Source of the DNA: Dyadobacter sp. LHD-138
Lineage (GTDB): Bacteria; Bacteroidota; Bacteroidia; Cytophagales; Spirosomataceae
Assembly: GCF_030929615.1 (NCBI RefSeq)
Contig: NZ_JAVFVU010000040.1
Span: forward strand, 1-64,000
Reading direction: 5' to 3'
Length of the DNA: 64,000 nucleotides
This document shows positions 27,283 to 35,705 of this stretch, one piece after another; the first letter of the stretch is position 1, and every line of letters starts with the position of its first letter. Under the pieces are notes generated by a model. It made no database searches, had not been told where the DNA came from, and was given only the letters and a program-made list of their open reading frames with translations. The position numbers were made by a program, and so were the translations under genes.

Positions 27283-27882
27283 TTATTTTAAAAAAAATAA
27301 AAATAATCCTGTGAATAGTGCGGAAATAGTCAGTTGACGCAGTTTTAAAACGGCTCGCTGGATTAGGTTTCGAACGGATTGTTCGTTGATGGTGAGGATT
27401 TCGGAGATCTCGGTATAGCTGAAATCCTGATAATACCGAAGCATAAGTACTTCGTACTGACGAACCGGCAGATTTTTCATCCAGACATTCAGTTCGTCTT
27501 TTTGTTTTTGAGAACTTTCCGCTTCAATGATTTCGTATTCTTTTGGAAGCGATACCGGATGGATGCACTCATCAATATGGTCCCAGCGCTGATTGAGATT
27601 GTGCGTTTCGCTGAGCGATTTATGAATCCGGCGGCGGAGCGAACGGAATAGATAAAACTTTGGAGATTCCACATCGGCCAGCCGGTTTCTGCTTTGCCAG
27701 AGATCAATAAATAGTTCCTGAACGATATCTTCTACGGCTTCTTCATCAGCAAGGATTTTTTTTCCATAACTGTAAAGTACCCGCACATACTTATGATAAA
27801 GTACCGTAAAGGCAGTTTCATCACCCTGCTTGAAGGCCAGCCATAGTACTTTGTCATCGTGATATGTAGCGCTTGGTATCAA
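27283..27882 (-). CDS. ECF-type RNA polymerase sigma factor (FecI-like)
   Basis: This 199-residue factor has a sigma region 2 (about residues 20-90, ADEEAVEDIVQELFIDLWQSR) and a region 4 helix-turn-helix (about 130-185, SYTEISEILTINEQSVRNLIQRAVLKL). It should direct transcription of the SusC/SusD operon when released by FecR. The C-terminus ends in a hydrophobic tail (ISALFTGLFLFFLK). There is no usable ATG: a stop lies 9 bases upstream in frame, so translation probably starts at the TTG at 27882, with a GAGGAAAT Shine-Dalgarno-like stretch just upstream. The FecR start is 88 bases downstream. Confidence 0.9.
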   Translation of the reverse strand: MIPSATYHDDKVLWLAFKQGDETAFTVLYHKYVRVLYSYGKKILADEEAVEDIVQELFIDLWQSRNRLADVESPKFYLFRSLRRRIHKSLSETHNLNQRWDHIDECIHPVSLPKEYEIIEAESSQKQKDELNVWMKNLPVRQYEVLMLRYYQDFSYTEISEILTINEQSVRNLIQRAVLKLRQLTISALFTGLFLFFLK

Positions 27883-28089
27883 ATAGTTAGGTTATTTATT
27901 TCCTCAAAAGTATTAAAATTTATAAGAATAGCGCAATTTTAGTTCTGTTAGCTCCTGAATATTATCATTTTTCTGTCAGATATTGATAAATTAATACTAG
28001 TTACAAATTTTGACATTAATAAACTTATTTGTGCCTGACATTTTTACACCGGTAGGGTAGGAAAGTTTTTTTCGAGCCCAATCAGTTTT

Positions 28090-28648
28090 TTTGAGGGTAT
28101 TGCTTTTCAGCATTATAGAAGGTAAACGGGTTTCCCAGTCCGGCATAAAATTAGCCTGATTCATAAAACCTTTTTAAAAATTCCCAAGAAAAATGTCGGT
28201 ATCACCATCACGGTCGTAATCAGCCGCATCCATACAGATCCATCGGCCGGAATGATGTACCGGCACGGCGTGTGCGACGAAAGAAGGGAAGGGTTCATTT
28301 ATTTCGTTCAAAATAAATGAACCCTTCGGAAGGCGTGTTTTTGAGGTCTGCAAAGAAAGCTATCGTAGCAAGGTCAGTATCTCTGTCGAGACCAAAGTCT
28401 TTGGCGATAACCTTCGTAGCACCATGAATAGGGGACAAAAAGCATTGTCAAATCTGAAATTACGGCCATTTAAATCACTCTTGTTAAGAGATGTACGGTC
28501 CGTGATACGGTTTTAAAATTCTGAAATGGTCGCTGTTGTCTCCTGCTGTATAAACAATATCCAACTTTTGATCATATCAACAAGTTGGATACTACTTAAG
28601 TCATAAACTGAGGGAAGGCGCATGATGTTTTCCGCCTTGAACCCTCTA
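28090..28648 (-). pseudogene. Remnant of an FG-GAP lipoprotein gene, C-terminal part
   Basis: Reading the minus strand across several frames gives pieces that match the C-terminal third of the lipoprotein at 18884-20431, in the same order: GFKAENIMRLPSVY, LDIVYTAGDNSDHFRILKPY, GATKVIAKDFGLDRDTDLA, EGFIYFERNK, then HSGRWICMDAADYDRDGDTD and KGFMNQANFMPDW. At least two frame changes (near 28293 and 28570) and an in-frame TAA inside GNF-KGF break it. The N-terminal two thirds, including the haem site, are missing. Similarity begins within about 10 bases of the stop codon of the next TonB receptor gene, which marks a deletion or recombination point. Confidence 0.85.
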
Positions 28649-28653
28649 GCTGA

Positions 28654-31131
28654 TCAGAACGAGTACCCGATACCGATCAGGAAATTGCGGGGGGCGCCGG
28701 GAAATAAACGATTGTAGTCGAAGCCGCCAACCCAGTGGGTTTTGTTAAAGGCATTGTTCAGATTGAAAGCCAGCCGGAATTTATCAACGGTGTAATAAAT
28801 CGCGGCGTCCAGTAAAGTGTATCCGGGCAGTTTAAGATTGTTCTTCGTGTCGTTGGTTGTTCTCTCCGTTACGAAATTACTGCCTACACCCACAGCAAGA
28901 CCGGAAATTGCTTTTTGCGGGAATTTGTATTTTGCCCAGAAACCACCTTGTTTGCGGGGAGCATTCGGGAATATTTTTCCAACCTCAGCCTCATTCGTAC
29001 TTTTTGTTATTTCTGCTTTGTTGAATGCGATGTTGGCCGTCAGGCTAAGTTCTGGCGTGATCTGACCATAGGCATCCAGTTCCAATCCGGTAGCGCGCTG
29101 TTGGCCTATCTGGCGAAGTAAATTCAGGTTGTCGGGAGCGCCTGCATTGACCAATACATTGTTTTGTTCAATACGATAAATCGCAAGGTTAACAGCCAGT
29201 CTTTTTTTGAAATATTCCATTTTGGCACCACCTTCAATCATATTGCTGATCAACGGGTCGAAAGGACCGCCATAAATTTCCGGTGCACCGATTGTCCCGG
29301 CAGATTGCGGCTGATATCCTTCGGTGTATGTCCCATACAAACTGACCCATTGCATCGGCGTGTAAACCAGGCCGACTCTCGGAATTAAAGCCTTTTGTTT
29401 AACTTTTTTCTCCGTTTTTAGCGTGTAATTCAGCATATCGGTATAGTGCTCCATGCGTAATCCCAGCAAACCATTCCATTTTCCAAACTTGAACTGCTCC
29501 TGAATGTAGACGCCATCGGCATAATACCTTGAAGGCGTAACCGCCGAGCTGATATTGTAATATCTTGAGATGTCGGTGATGTTGTAATCTGGGTTTTCAA
29601 GATTAAAAAAAGGAACGTTGGGTACCGGCATATTATCCTTGATCATATACAAGGATCGGTTTTTGGGGTCATAAGCCGCCGGTGTGCCGCTCTTTGTCAA
29701 TACAACACCATTCCCGGCTGCATTAATAAATCCGCCGGCGTTGTAATTGGAGTTGCCAAGAGCGGTGTGAAACAGGATATGATCGTAACCAACCAAGAGT
29801 TTGTGTTCGAATTTTCCGGTGTTAAATGCCGAAATAAAATAGGCACTTACATTATCGGTATAATTTCTGGTCTGTCTTCTGATGGTCTGCATCTGCATGA
29901 GCGTCGGAATGGCTTTGCCGTCGGCATCCATGCCATAACCGTTGGAAGTGCGGTGTTCCATCAGATCTTCGTTGTACATAAACTTCATGTATGAGGCATT
30001 GAAGGATAGCCAATCTGTTAATTTTCTCGTCAATGAAAGCGTGGAATACATATTCAATTCCTTGATGTAATCACTTTTCTTGCCAAGCGCGAACGAGATA
30101 GGGGTGGAGTTAAGCTGTGTTCCGGCGGTTGCACCAAAGATCGGCTGCCCGCGATCGAGCTTCCCGACGGAACTCATAAAGACCAGATCGATGTTCGCAT
30201 GGGTTTTTTCATCAGGAATAAAGGATATGGAAGGAGCCACGACAACATCCTGGCCACCTTGTAGAACACGGAAAGATTCAGCGTTCTGGTAAGCAAAGTT
30301 TAAGCGGTACAGGAGTGTTTTGGATTCATTCATCGGCCCGGTAAAGTCGGTGGCAAGTCGGTAGGTATTGTAGCTTCCCGTTGTAAAGTTGACCGACTTC
30401 CGGTTTTCATCCAAAGGCTTTTTGGTAACGATATTAACGGTTCCGCCCGGATCCGTGTTGGCGAACAACGCAGAGGCCGGACCCTTTATTACCTCTACAC
30501 GCTCCACATGAGGAATAAGTGACTGATTCCATCCGCTGCTGCTCACGCGTAAACCGTTGATCATGGTGTTGCTGGCACGAAATCCACGTAATACGAAGTC
30601 ATTGTTATTGTAAGAAAACTGGTTGACACCGCTGATGTTTTTCACCACATCGCTGTTTTTGAAGGCTTGCCTGTCGAGCATTACTTCCTTGGTTACATAA
30701 CTAATGGCCTGCGGCACGTAACGCAAAGGCGTCTCGGTTTTGGTTCCCGAAAATGCATAGGAGTTCTTATAGGTTTGTTCTTTACGACCGGTAACTTCTA
30801 CGGCCTGAAGTTGGGTTGTGGCCGCGCTGATCGTCAGATTAACTGTTAATGTTCTGTTCTCCTCAATGTTGATTTCCTTTTCAATCAAATCAAAGCCTAC
30901 TGCTTTTACAACAAGGATGTGTTTTCCGGTGGGGACATTTTGGATACTGTACTTGCCTTGTTCATTGGTTATGGTACCAATCTGTGAATGTTTGATCAGA
31001 AGGCTGACAAAGGCTGCTGGTTCGTTTTTGGTCGTTTTTACGTTTCCCTGCAAGTTTGCAGCAGTTTGTTGGGCTGAGAGGTTCAGACAGTATAATAAGA
31101 GAAGTAATGAGAGTGAGTATTTTGCATTCAT
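28654..31131 (-). CDS. TonB-dependent siderophore-type receptor
   Basis: This 825-residue receptor has a signal peptide ending at LNLSAQQ (about residue 21), a carboxypeptidase-like domain (about 28-105), a plug (about 125-235, with PQAISYVTKEVMLDRQ and VEVIKGPASALFANTDPGGTVNIVTKKP) and a barrel ending in the aromatic IGIGYSF. The GPASALFANTDPGGTVN block is typical of ferrichrome and pyoverdine-type siderophore receptors rather than SusC. A ferric siderophore is the likely cargo. No partner genes are linked. A promoter and a palindrome upstream suggest repression, perhaps by iron. Confidence 0.92.
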   Translation of the reverse strand: MNAKYSLSLLLLLYCLNLSAQQTAANLQGNVKTTKNEPAAFVSLLIKHSQIGTITNEQGKYSIQNVPTGKHILVVKAVGFDLIEKEINIEENRTLTVNLTISAATTQLQAVEVTGRKEQTYKNSYAFSGTKTETPLRYVPQAISYVTKEVMLDRQAFKNSDVVKNISGVNQFSYNNNDFVLRGFRASNTMINGLRVSSSGWNQSLIPHVERVEVIKGPASALFANTDPGGTVNIVTKKPLDENRKSVNFTTGSYNTYRLATDFTGPMNESKTLLYRLNFAYQNAESFRVLQGGQDVVVAPSISFIPDEKTHANIDLVFMSSVGKLDRGQPIFGATAGTQLNSTPISFALGKKSDYIKELNMYSTLSLTRKLTDWLSFNASYMKFMYNEDLMEHRTSNGYGMDADGKAIPTLMQMQTIRRQTRNYTDNVSAYFISAFNTGKFEHKLLVGYDHILFHTALGNSNYNAGGFINAAGNGVVLTKSGTPAAYDPKNRSLYMIKDNMPVPNVPFFNLENPDYNITDISRYYNISSAVTPSRYYADGVYIQEQFKFGKWNGLLGLRMEHYTDMLNYTLKTEKKVKQKALIPRVGLVYTPMQWVSLYGTYTEGYQPQSAGTIGAPEIYGGPFDPLISNMIEGGAKMEYFKKRLAVNLAIYRIEQNNVLVNAGAPDNLNLLRQIGQQRATGLELDAYGQITPELSLTANIAFNKAEITKSTNEAEVGKIFPNAPRKQGGFWAKYKFPQKAISGLAVGVGSNFVTERTTNDTKNNLKLPGYTLLDAAIYYTVDKFRLAFNLNNAFNKTHWVGGFDYNRLFPGAPRNFLIGIGYSF

Positions 31132-31164
31132 AAGCGGAAAGTGAGATTAATAATGAAAATATAT

Positions 31165-31203
31165 TATTTATTAAGACTAATAATAAATAGTGAATCAAAA
31201 GTA
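31165..31203 (-). promoter_or_regulatory. Promoter and overlapping operator-like palindrome of the siderophore receptor
   Basis: On the minus strand TACTTTTG (31203-31196) matches TAnnTTTG. About 7 bases downstream is a perfect 9-base inverted repeat, TATTTATTA (31165-31173) and TAATAAATA (31181-31189), with a 7-base spacer. A repressor bound here would cover the start of transcription. A Fur-like iron regulator is the obvious candidate but is not shown by the sequence. Confidence 0.45.
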
Positions 31204-31779
31204 CTCTATTTGTATTTATATTAAATAAAAATTATAAACTTTTTCGAACAAGAGACTTCGCTCGGCGCGGTTATGGGCTTGATATGGCCTTGAATTTCAG
31301 GGTGACTGTCCGAGGAATATATTGGAGACGTGGAAATATATTACCGGTGACGGATGGAAATGCGCGGTAGTAAAATGGTGTATTCCGAAGGTATTATGGC
31401 ACTAATCAGAACGGGCATTGGAACGTTAGTTTTGTTGAATTTTTGGGAGAAGTCTATAAGATTACTATTTATTGAAATAGTACAATAGGTTGCTGTCGGT
31501 GTCGCAAAAGTACTATTGTTCAATTTAAGTTACTTGTTGTATTTTTACTATAAACATAGGATAATTTTAATATTAACATAGGACTGTGATATGAACTTTT
31601 TAAGATGAAATCTTTCTTATTGACTTGTATTAAGATTGTTATCTACCTTTGAAATATCAAAAGCAACAAAAGCAAGGGCTTTTGGAAAATTAAAGAAGAT
31701 TTCGATTATCAATTTAACTATATCTGTAAAGTACAATTCTTAACAGAAAGATTAAGCATCATAAAACATTAAAGACATC
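31204..31779. other. Non-coding stretch with inverted repeat and promoter
   Basis: I see no convincing gene here; the longest frame (60 codons, minus strand) looks random. It holds a perfect 8-base inverted repeat, TACTATTT (31463-31470) and AAATAGTA (31475-31482), of unknown role. It also holds the likely promoter of the next gene: TTG at 31620-31622 and TACCTTTG at 31644-31651, 21 bases apart. The resulting leader of about 120 bases contains a hairpin, CAAAAGC (31667-31673) with GCTTTTG (31678-31684). Confidence 0.5.
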
Positions 31780-32145
31780 ATGAAAAAAACAATCTTGGCA
31801 ATCGCAGTTTTGGTGGGAGTATCAACTGCAAGTTTCTCATTCGCCGGCGAAAAAGTTAACAACACAAGCGCTGCTGCAATTGAATTGGTTTCTGCTAATG
31901 ATCTTACATTCAGACTGAAACTTGACAGTGTTAAAGAAAGATCTTCTGTAACGATTAAGGACGAAAACGGAACAGTGCTTTACAGCTCTGCTATTCCTAA
32001 GTCTGAAAATTATTCAAAAGTATTTGACCTGTCTAACCTTTTGGATGGTAATTACACTTTCGTTATCAATAACGGAACGGAAATCACTGAAAAGCCTTTT
32101 GTAATTGCTACTGAAACAAAACGTTTGGTAACGGCTGTTAAATAA
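31780..32145 (+). CDS. Small secreted beta-sandwich protein
   Basis: A 121-residue protein with a clear signal peptide (MKKTILAIAVLVGVSTASFSFA, cleavage near residue 22). The mature part of about 100 residues alternates strands and turns (LTFRLKLDSVKERSSVTIKDENGTVLYSS, LDGNYTFVINNGTEITEKPFVI) like an Ig-like or sorting-domain-like fold. I do not recognise a named family with certainty. It has its own promoter, a long leader and a strong terminator, so it is probably a well-expressed single-gene unit in the periplasm or outside the cell. Confidence 0.8.
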   Translation: MKKTILAIAVLVGVSTASFSFAGEKVNNTSAAAIELVSANDLTFRLKLDSVKERSSVTIKDENGTVLYSSAIPKSENYSKVFDLSNLLDGNYTFVINNGTEITEKPFVIATETKRLVTAVK

Positions 32146-32174
32146 GCAAAGCAGGACGATTTAGATTACAATGC

Positions 32175-32209
32175 AAAAAGGAGAACGGCATAACGCTGTT
32201 CTCTTTTTT
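32175..32209 (+). terminator. Intrinsic terminator of the small secreted protein gene
   Basis: A stem formed by the AAAAAGGAGAAC side and the GTTCTCTTTTTT side, closed by a short loop, ends in six T. Confidence 0.8.
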
Positions 32210-32560
32210 GTTGTTTCTATAAATTTTTATGGAATGAATTCCATGGCTACAATATCGTTCGTGCCGATGGCACTGGATCGTTTTGATCTTATTGAGGTGT
32301 TAAGGGTTGGTTTGGGGATACGTTGGTGCGGGCTATTGGGCTGTTGTTGCCTGATGATTGCGTCTCGTCTGTCCTTACTGAATGCCTGAGCCTATCTTGA
32401 GACTTCAAAAAAATGACCTGGCCATAACCTGAATAATCCACTGATAAATAAAACCATCCAAACGCAAAAAAAACAATACCGTAGGTATGACCGATCTTGT
32501 AACCATGGATTTCAATCCATGAAAAAAATGCCAAAGGCCATTAAATGCTTTGATCTTAGC
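32210..32560. other. Intergenic stretch with no recognisable feature
   Basis: After the terminator there are about 350 bases before the stop of the convergent barrel-protein gene. Only short frames are present, none with a plausible protein composition, and I see no strong hairpin. Confidence 0.4.
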
Positions 32561-33391
32561 TTACAGCTTAAAAATTACCCCAAAGTTCACATTGCCTTGC
32601 GCAAAAAAGAAATGCTGGGAAGCACGGTCATCCACGAAATGAGTGGTCAGGATATCGGGCATGTTGATGTAACCGCCCTTCATCTCACCCTGAATGAAGA
32701 AATGCTTAAAGAAGGTAACATTAAGCCCGGCAACGAGATTGGCCCCGTAACCGGCCACATGCCACTGGTCATTGCGCTCATAGTTTAACAGCGTTACGTC
32801 TGATTTTGGATAAAGCAATCCAATACCAACGCCTTGAATGAGATTAATGTCGATGTTTTTTATCTTTAATGAGCGCTGATCGAAAAGATTATCCATTCTT
32901 CTTAACTCAAGATTCAGATAATTCAGGCCGTTTGTATGCTCGAATTTCAGAAAATCGCCCGTCAGTTTTATTGGCTCATTGTTATAAGTTCCGTCGTAAT
33001 CTGTGCCGGAACCAGCAATGTGCCCGCTGATATTAACCGTTTGATCTTGCTGCATTACATATTTCATGTGGTCGAAGCCGAATGAAATGCTGTATTTGGA
33101 ATTTATAAAATATCCAATTCTGAAATTGTACTGCGGAATTGTCATTTTTGAAGGATTCAAATAGCGCAAAGTGAAAGGTGTCTGACGATCTTTCGCAATG
33201 ACGCTCTTGAGTTTGAAGTCGTAGTCATTCCCCTTGAAACGGATATCGGAATGGGTATAGCCACTTTGGTTCCAACCCCATGAAATGAATATCTTTCCCT
33301 TGTTATTGTGCGGTTTTAAATAATCGTATGACTGCGAGAAGCCAGTAAGTGCCTGGATAGCAAATATGCTAACGAATAATAGTTTTCTCAT
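32561..33391 (-). CDS. Predicted outer membrane beta-barrel protein
   Basis: A 276-residue protein with a signal peptide ending at LTGFSQS (about residue 20) and alternating amphipathic strands rich in aromatic residues (FRIGYFINSKYSISFGFDHMKY, IFISWGWNQSGYTHSDI), ending in a phenylalanine-containing last strand (NVNFGVIFKL). This pattern fits a small outer membrane barrel. No family or substrate can be named. It is a single gene; no operon partner is visible. Confidence 0.75.
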   Translation of the reverse strand: MRKLLFVSIFAIQALTGFSQSYDYLKPHNNKGKIFISWGWNQSGYTHSDIRFKGNDYDFKLKSVIAKDRQTPFTLRYLNPSKMTIPQYNFRIGYFINSKYSISFGFDHMKYVMQQDQTVNISGHIAGSGTDYDGTYNNEPIKLTGDFLKFEHTNGLNYLNLELRRMDNLFDQRSLKIKNIDINLIQGVGIGLLYPKSDVTLLNYERNDQWHVAGYGANLVAGLNVTFFKHFFIQGEMKGGYINMPDILTTHFVDDRASQHFFFAQGNVNFGVIFKL

Positions 33392-33676
33392 GCTAAAATA
33401 GAAGAGGTATTATGCAAACGAATACATAGTTCTGACTTGCTATGTATCTCTTTATATATTTAAACTAGTCTTGTAATCGAATTTTAAATACTAAAGTTCA
33501 ATCGCAAAGCAGTGATTTTTGAACACGTACAAATTTAAGTATTATTGGATTTATTTAATTGCAACGATGCGTTGCATTGCACCGGTTTAAGGGGAATAAT
33601 CATATTTCTAATTTTTTTCTAATCGCTGGCGGGGGCAGTGCAATAGGGGATTTTAGAATTGTATATGGCCTAAATG

Positions 33677-33716
33677 AAAAAGCGCCGGAGAAAATTAATT
33701 TTCTCCGGCGCTTTTT
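33677..33716. terminator. Perfect 40-base palindromic terminator
   Basis: Bases 33677-33716 form a complete palindrome (arms with the core AGCGCCGGAG and CTCCGGCGCT), starting with five A and ending with five T. It lies 30 bases past the stop of the minus-strand oxidoreductase gene and can terminate in both directions. The rest of 33392-33746 shows nothing else. Confidence 0.85.
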
Positions 33717-33746
33717 AAAATTTTAAACGGAATATTGAGAATAAAC

Positions 33747-34784
33747 CTAATAAGTCATTACTTTTTTCTGCTGACTGCTTTGGAATGCCAAGTCAATCAC
33801 GCGGCAGGTTCTGAGAATTTCTTCCGGCTTAACGGCAAGTTCAGCGCCTTCCACGATTGCCTCGTAAACATTGTCATAAAATGGCATATAGTTTCCGGCT
33901 TCACTTTCTACAATACCCGTGAATTCAGGGCTCGACAAGGTGCCCCAGCGATTTTTGGGTTCGTGGCCCCAGGGTTCCTGGTTGGGAAGGATGTTCTGAC
34001 GCAATGTTTCTTCCTGAACATCCAGTCCGCCTTTTATAAATGACCCGTTTGTACCATGCAAAGTGTAGCGCAGAGAGTTTTCGTAAACCATCAAGCTGGA
34101 TTTTAGAATGACCAGCTTGTCGGCATAACCAAGCCTAACGTCGAAATAATCGTCGATTTCGCTGTTTGGTCTTACCGTGCGCACATCGGCCGTAACCGTT
34201 TCAGGTGTCCCGAACAAGACAAGCGCCTGATCCAGCAAGTGAGGCCCGAGATTATATAGATTGCCACCTACATCCACTTTCTTTTCCTTCCAGGATTCAG
34301 TCGGGACAACGGGACGGAAGCGGTCATAACGGCATTCGTATTCTACGATGTCGCCAAGTTTGCCTTCTGCCAGGAGTTTTTTGATCGTTAAAAAGTCGGA
34401 ATCCCAACGACGGTTTTGATAGGCCGTTAGAATTAACCCTTTTTCTTTGGCGAGTGCCACCAATTGTTTTGCCTCCTCTTCGGTAGCCGAAAATGGTTTT
34501 TCAATAACCACATGTTTCCCGTTTTCCAATGCGTCCAGGGCATATTGAAAATGGGTGTCATTGGGCGTACATATAAATACAAGATCAATGGATTCGTCAC
34601 TTAAAAGCTCATCGATTGAGCGTGCATTTTCAATTGCCGGATCAAATTCCTGCGCTTCATTCTTACTTCTTTCTACGGCAGTTTTTAATTTAAAACGTGG
34701 GTTGATGGAAAGGAATGGTGAGTGAAAATAGCGTCCCGAAAGTCCGAAACCAATAAGGCCGACGTTAAGAATTTTAGAAGACAT
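33747..34784 (-). CDS. Gfo/Idh/MocA-family oxidoreductase
   Basis: A 345-residue NAD(P)-dependent oxidoreductase. The N-terminal Rossmann fold has VGLIGFGLSGRYFHSPFL (GxGxxG near residues 11-16) and the family's EKPFS motif (HVVIEKPFSATEEEA, about residue 95), which supplies the catalytic Lys region. The C-terminal alpha/beta domain follows (about 125-345). The family oxidises or reduces sugars and inositols; the substrate is unknown. There is no signal peptide, so it is cytoplasmic. The ATG at 34784 is preferred, but an in-frame ATG at 34811 is possible. Confidence 0.92.
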   Translation of the reverse strand: MSSKILNVGLIGFGLSGRYFHSPFLSINPRFKLKTAVERSKNEAQEFDPAIENARSIDELLSDESIDLVFICTPNDTHFQYALDALENGKHVVIEKPFSATEEEAKQLVALAKEKGLILTAYQNRRWDSDFLTIKKLLAEGKLGDIVEYECRYDRFRPVVPTESWKEKKVDVGGNLYNLGPHLLDQALVLFGTPETVTADVRTVRPNSEIDDYFDVRLGYADKLVILKSSLMVYENSLRYTLHGTNGSFIKGGLDVQEETLRQNILPNQEPWGHEPKNRWGTLSSPEFTGIVESEAGNYMPFYDNVYEAIVEGAELAVKPEEILRTCRVIDLAFQSSQQKKVMTY

Positions 34785-34811
34785 ATGATAAGGAATAGAT
34801 AAATGATACAT

Positions 34812-35171
34812 TTTGAACAGACCGAAGGAATGGTTCCTTTGGCTGATTAGCAGTTTGCAAAGTTAACTTTTACCAATACAGAGTCAAGAGTTATGGCGCA
34901 TTACCAGGTTATAATTTTAGTGAAAAGCGGAACGCGCAGGATCCCAAACGCGTGACATTACGATGATGACGACATTTTACCGATGATCCACTGATAGATT
35001 TTGATAAATGAGACTTGCTGAGAGGACAAGCAGCCTAACGATTTCCGGAACGGAATCGCCATAAAACAAATAACGCCGACAATACGATTGAACGGCGCTA
35101 GTGTGTATAGTTTGCTGAATGCGTTGGGGATAAATTGTACTTTTATCGGGTATAAGGTTTTCTGAAATTAT
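34812..35171. other. Intergenic stretch with a weak minus-strand terminator
   Basis: No gene is visible in 34812-35171. A hairpin with stem CGCCG (35074-35078) and CGGCG (35093-35097) lies past the stop of the LytTR gene; read on the minus strand it is followed by a T-rich stretch and may end that transcript. A second imperfect hairpin lies near 35039-35058. Confidence 0.4.
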
Positions 35172-35549
35172 TTAATTCATGACCTCCATGCGTACAAGCT
35201 TGATATGTCTGCGTGCGACCGGGATCTTTTTTTGATTGATTAGTAACACGACAAAGGCATCGTTTTCGTAAAAACAGTCGATGATCACCGCCCGGTTTAC
35301 CAGGTATGACCTGTGTAAACGAAGGAACTGGTGTGTCGGATTTAACAGTTTTTCGAATGCCTGCAATGTTTTTGAGCTTACCCAGAATTTTCCGCTAAGT
35401 CCGTGAATGATAGAATAGTTTCTTGCCGCCTCAATGTGTTCGACATGGTCAATTGGCACATGTTCCAGCTTTCCATTGTTTCTCAGCGGTATTTTTTGCG
35501 TATTGTCAATTGCCTTGGCAAAACTTGAAATTTTCCGTGCCGAGTCCAT
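35172..35549 (-). CDS. Stand-alone LytTR-type DNA-binding protein
   Basis: A 125-residue protein made almost entirely of a LytTR DNA-binding domain (about residues 25-120): VDHVEHIEAARNYSIIHGL, then FLRLHRSYLVNRAVI, the typical RxHRSyxVN block, and KKIPVARRHIKLV at the end. There is no receiver domain, so it is not a classical response regulator. It probably acts as a transcription factor controlled by its level or by another signal. It is divergent from the response regulator gene, 156 bases away, so cross-regulation is possible. Confidence 0.9.
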   Translation of the reverse strand: MDSARKISSFAKAIDNTQKIPLRNNGKLEHVPIDHVEHIEAARNYSIIHGLSGKFWVSSKTLQAFEKLLNPTHQFLRLHRSYLVNRAVIIDCFYENDAFVVLLINQKKIPVARRHIKLVRMEVMN

Positions 35550-35705
35550 ATTTCATTGGAGTTTTGATGAGAGAAGGGTTACACTCCATGGCTGCAATGT
35601 TAAGGCTATCGTTTTTTTTCGGCAACCCCCATTTTTAGGGGGTTTGTTTCTCTGGATACTCTTCGTAGTATTGTCAACTCATTAATTGCTAAGCATTCAC
35701 CCCAG

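Noticed and set aside
31341-31523. A 60-codon minus-strand frame in an otherwise gene-free stretch
   Set aside because: No signal peptide, domain, promoter or ribosome site fits, and the residues look random.
33677-33716. Perfect 40-base palindrome as a possible protein-binding or recombination site
   Set aside because: A-tract, GC-rich stem and T-tract just past a stop codon are fully explained by a bidirectional terminator.
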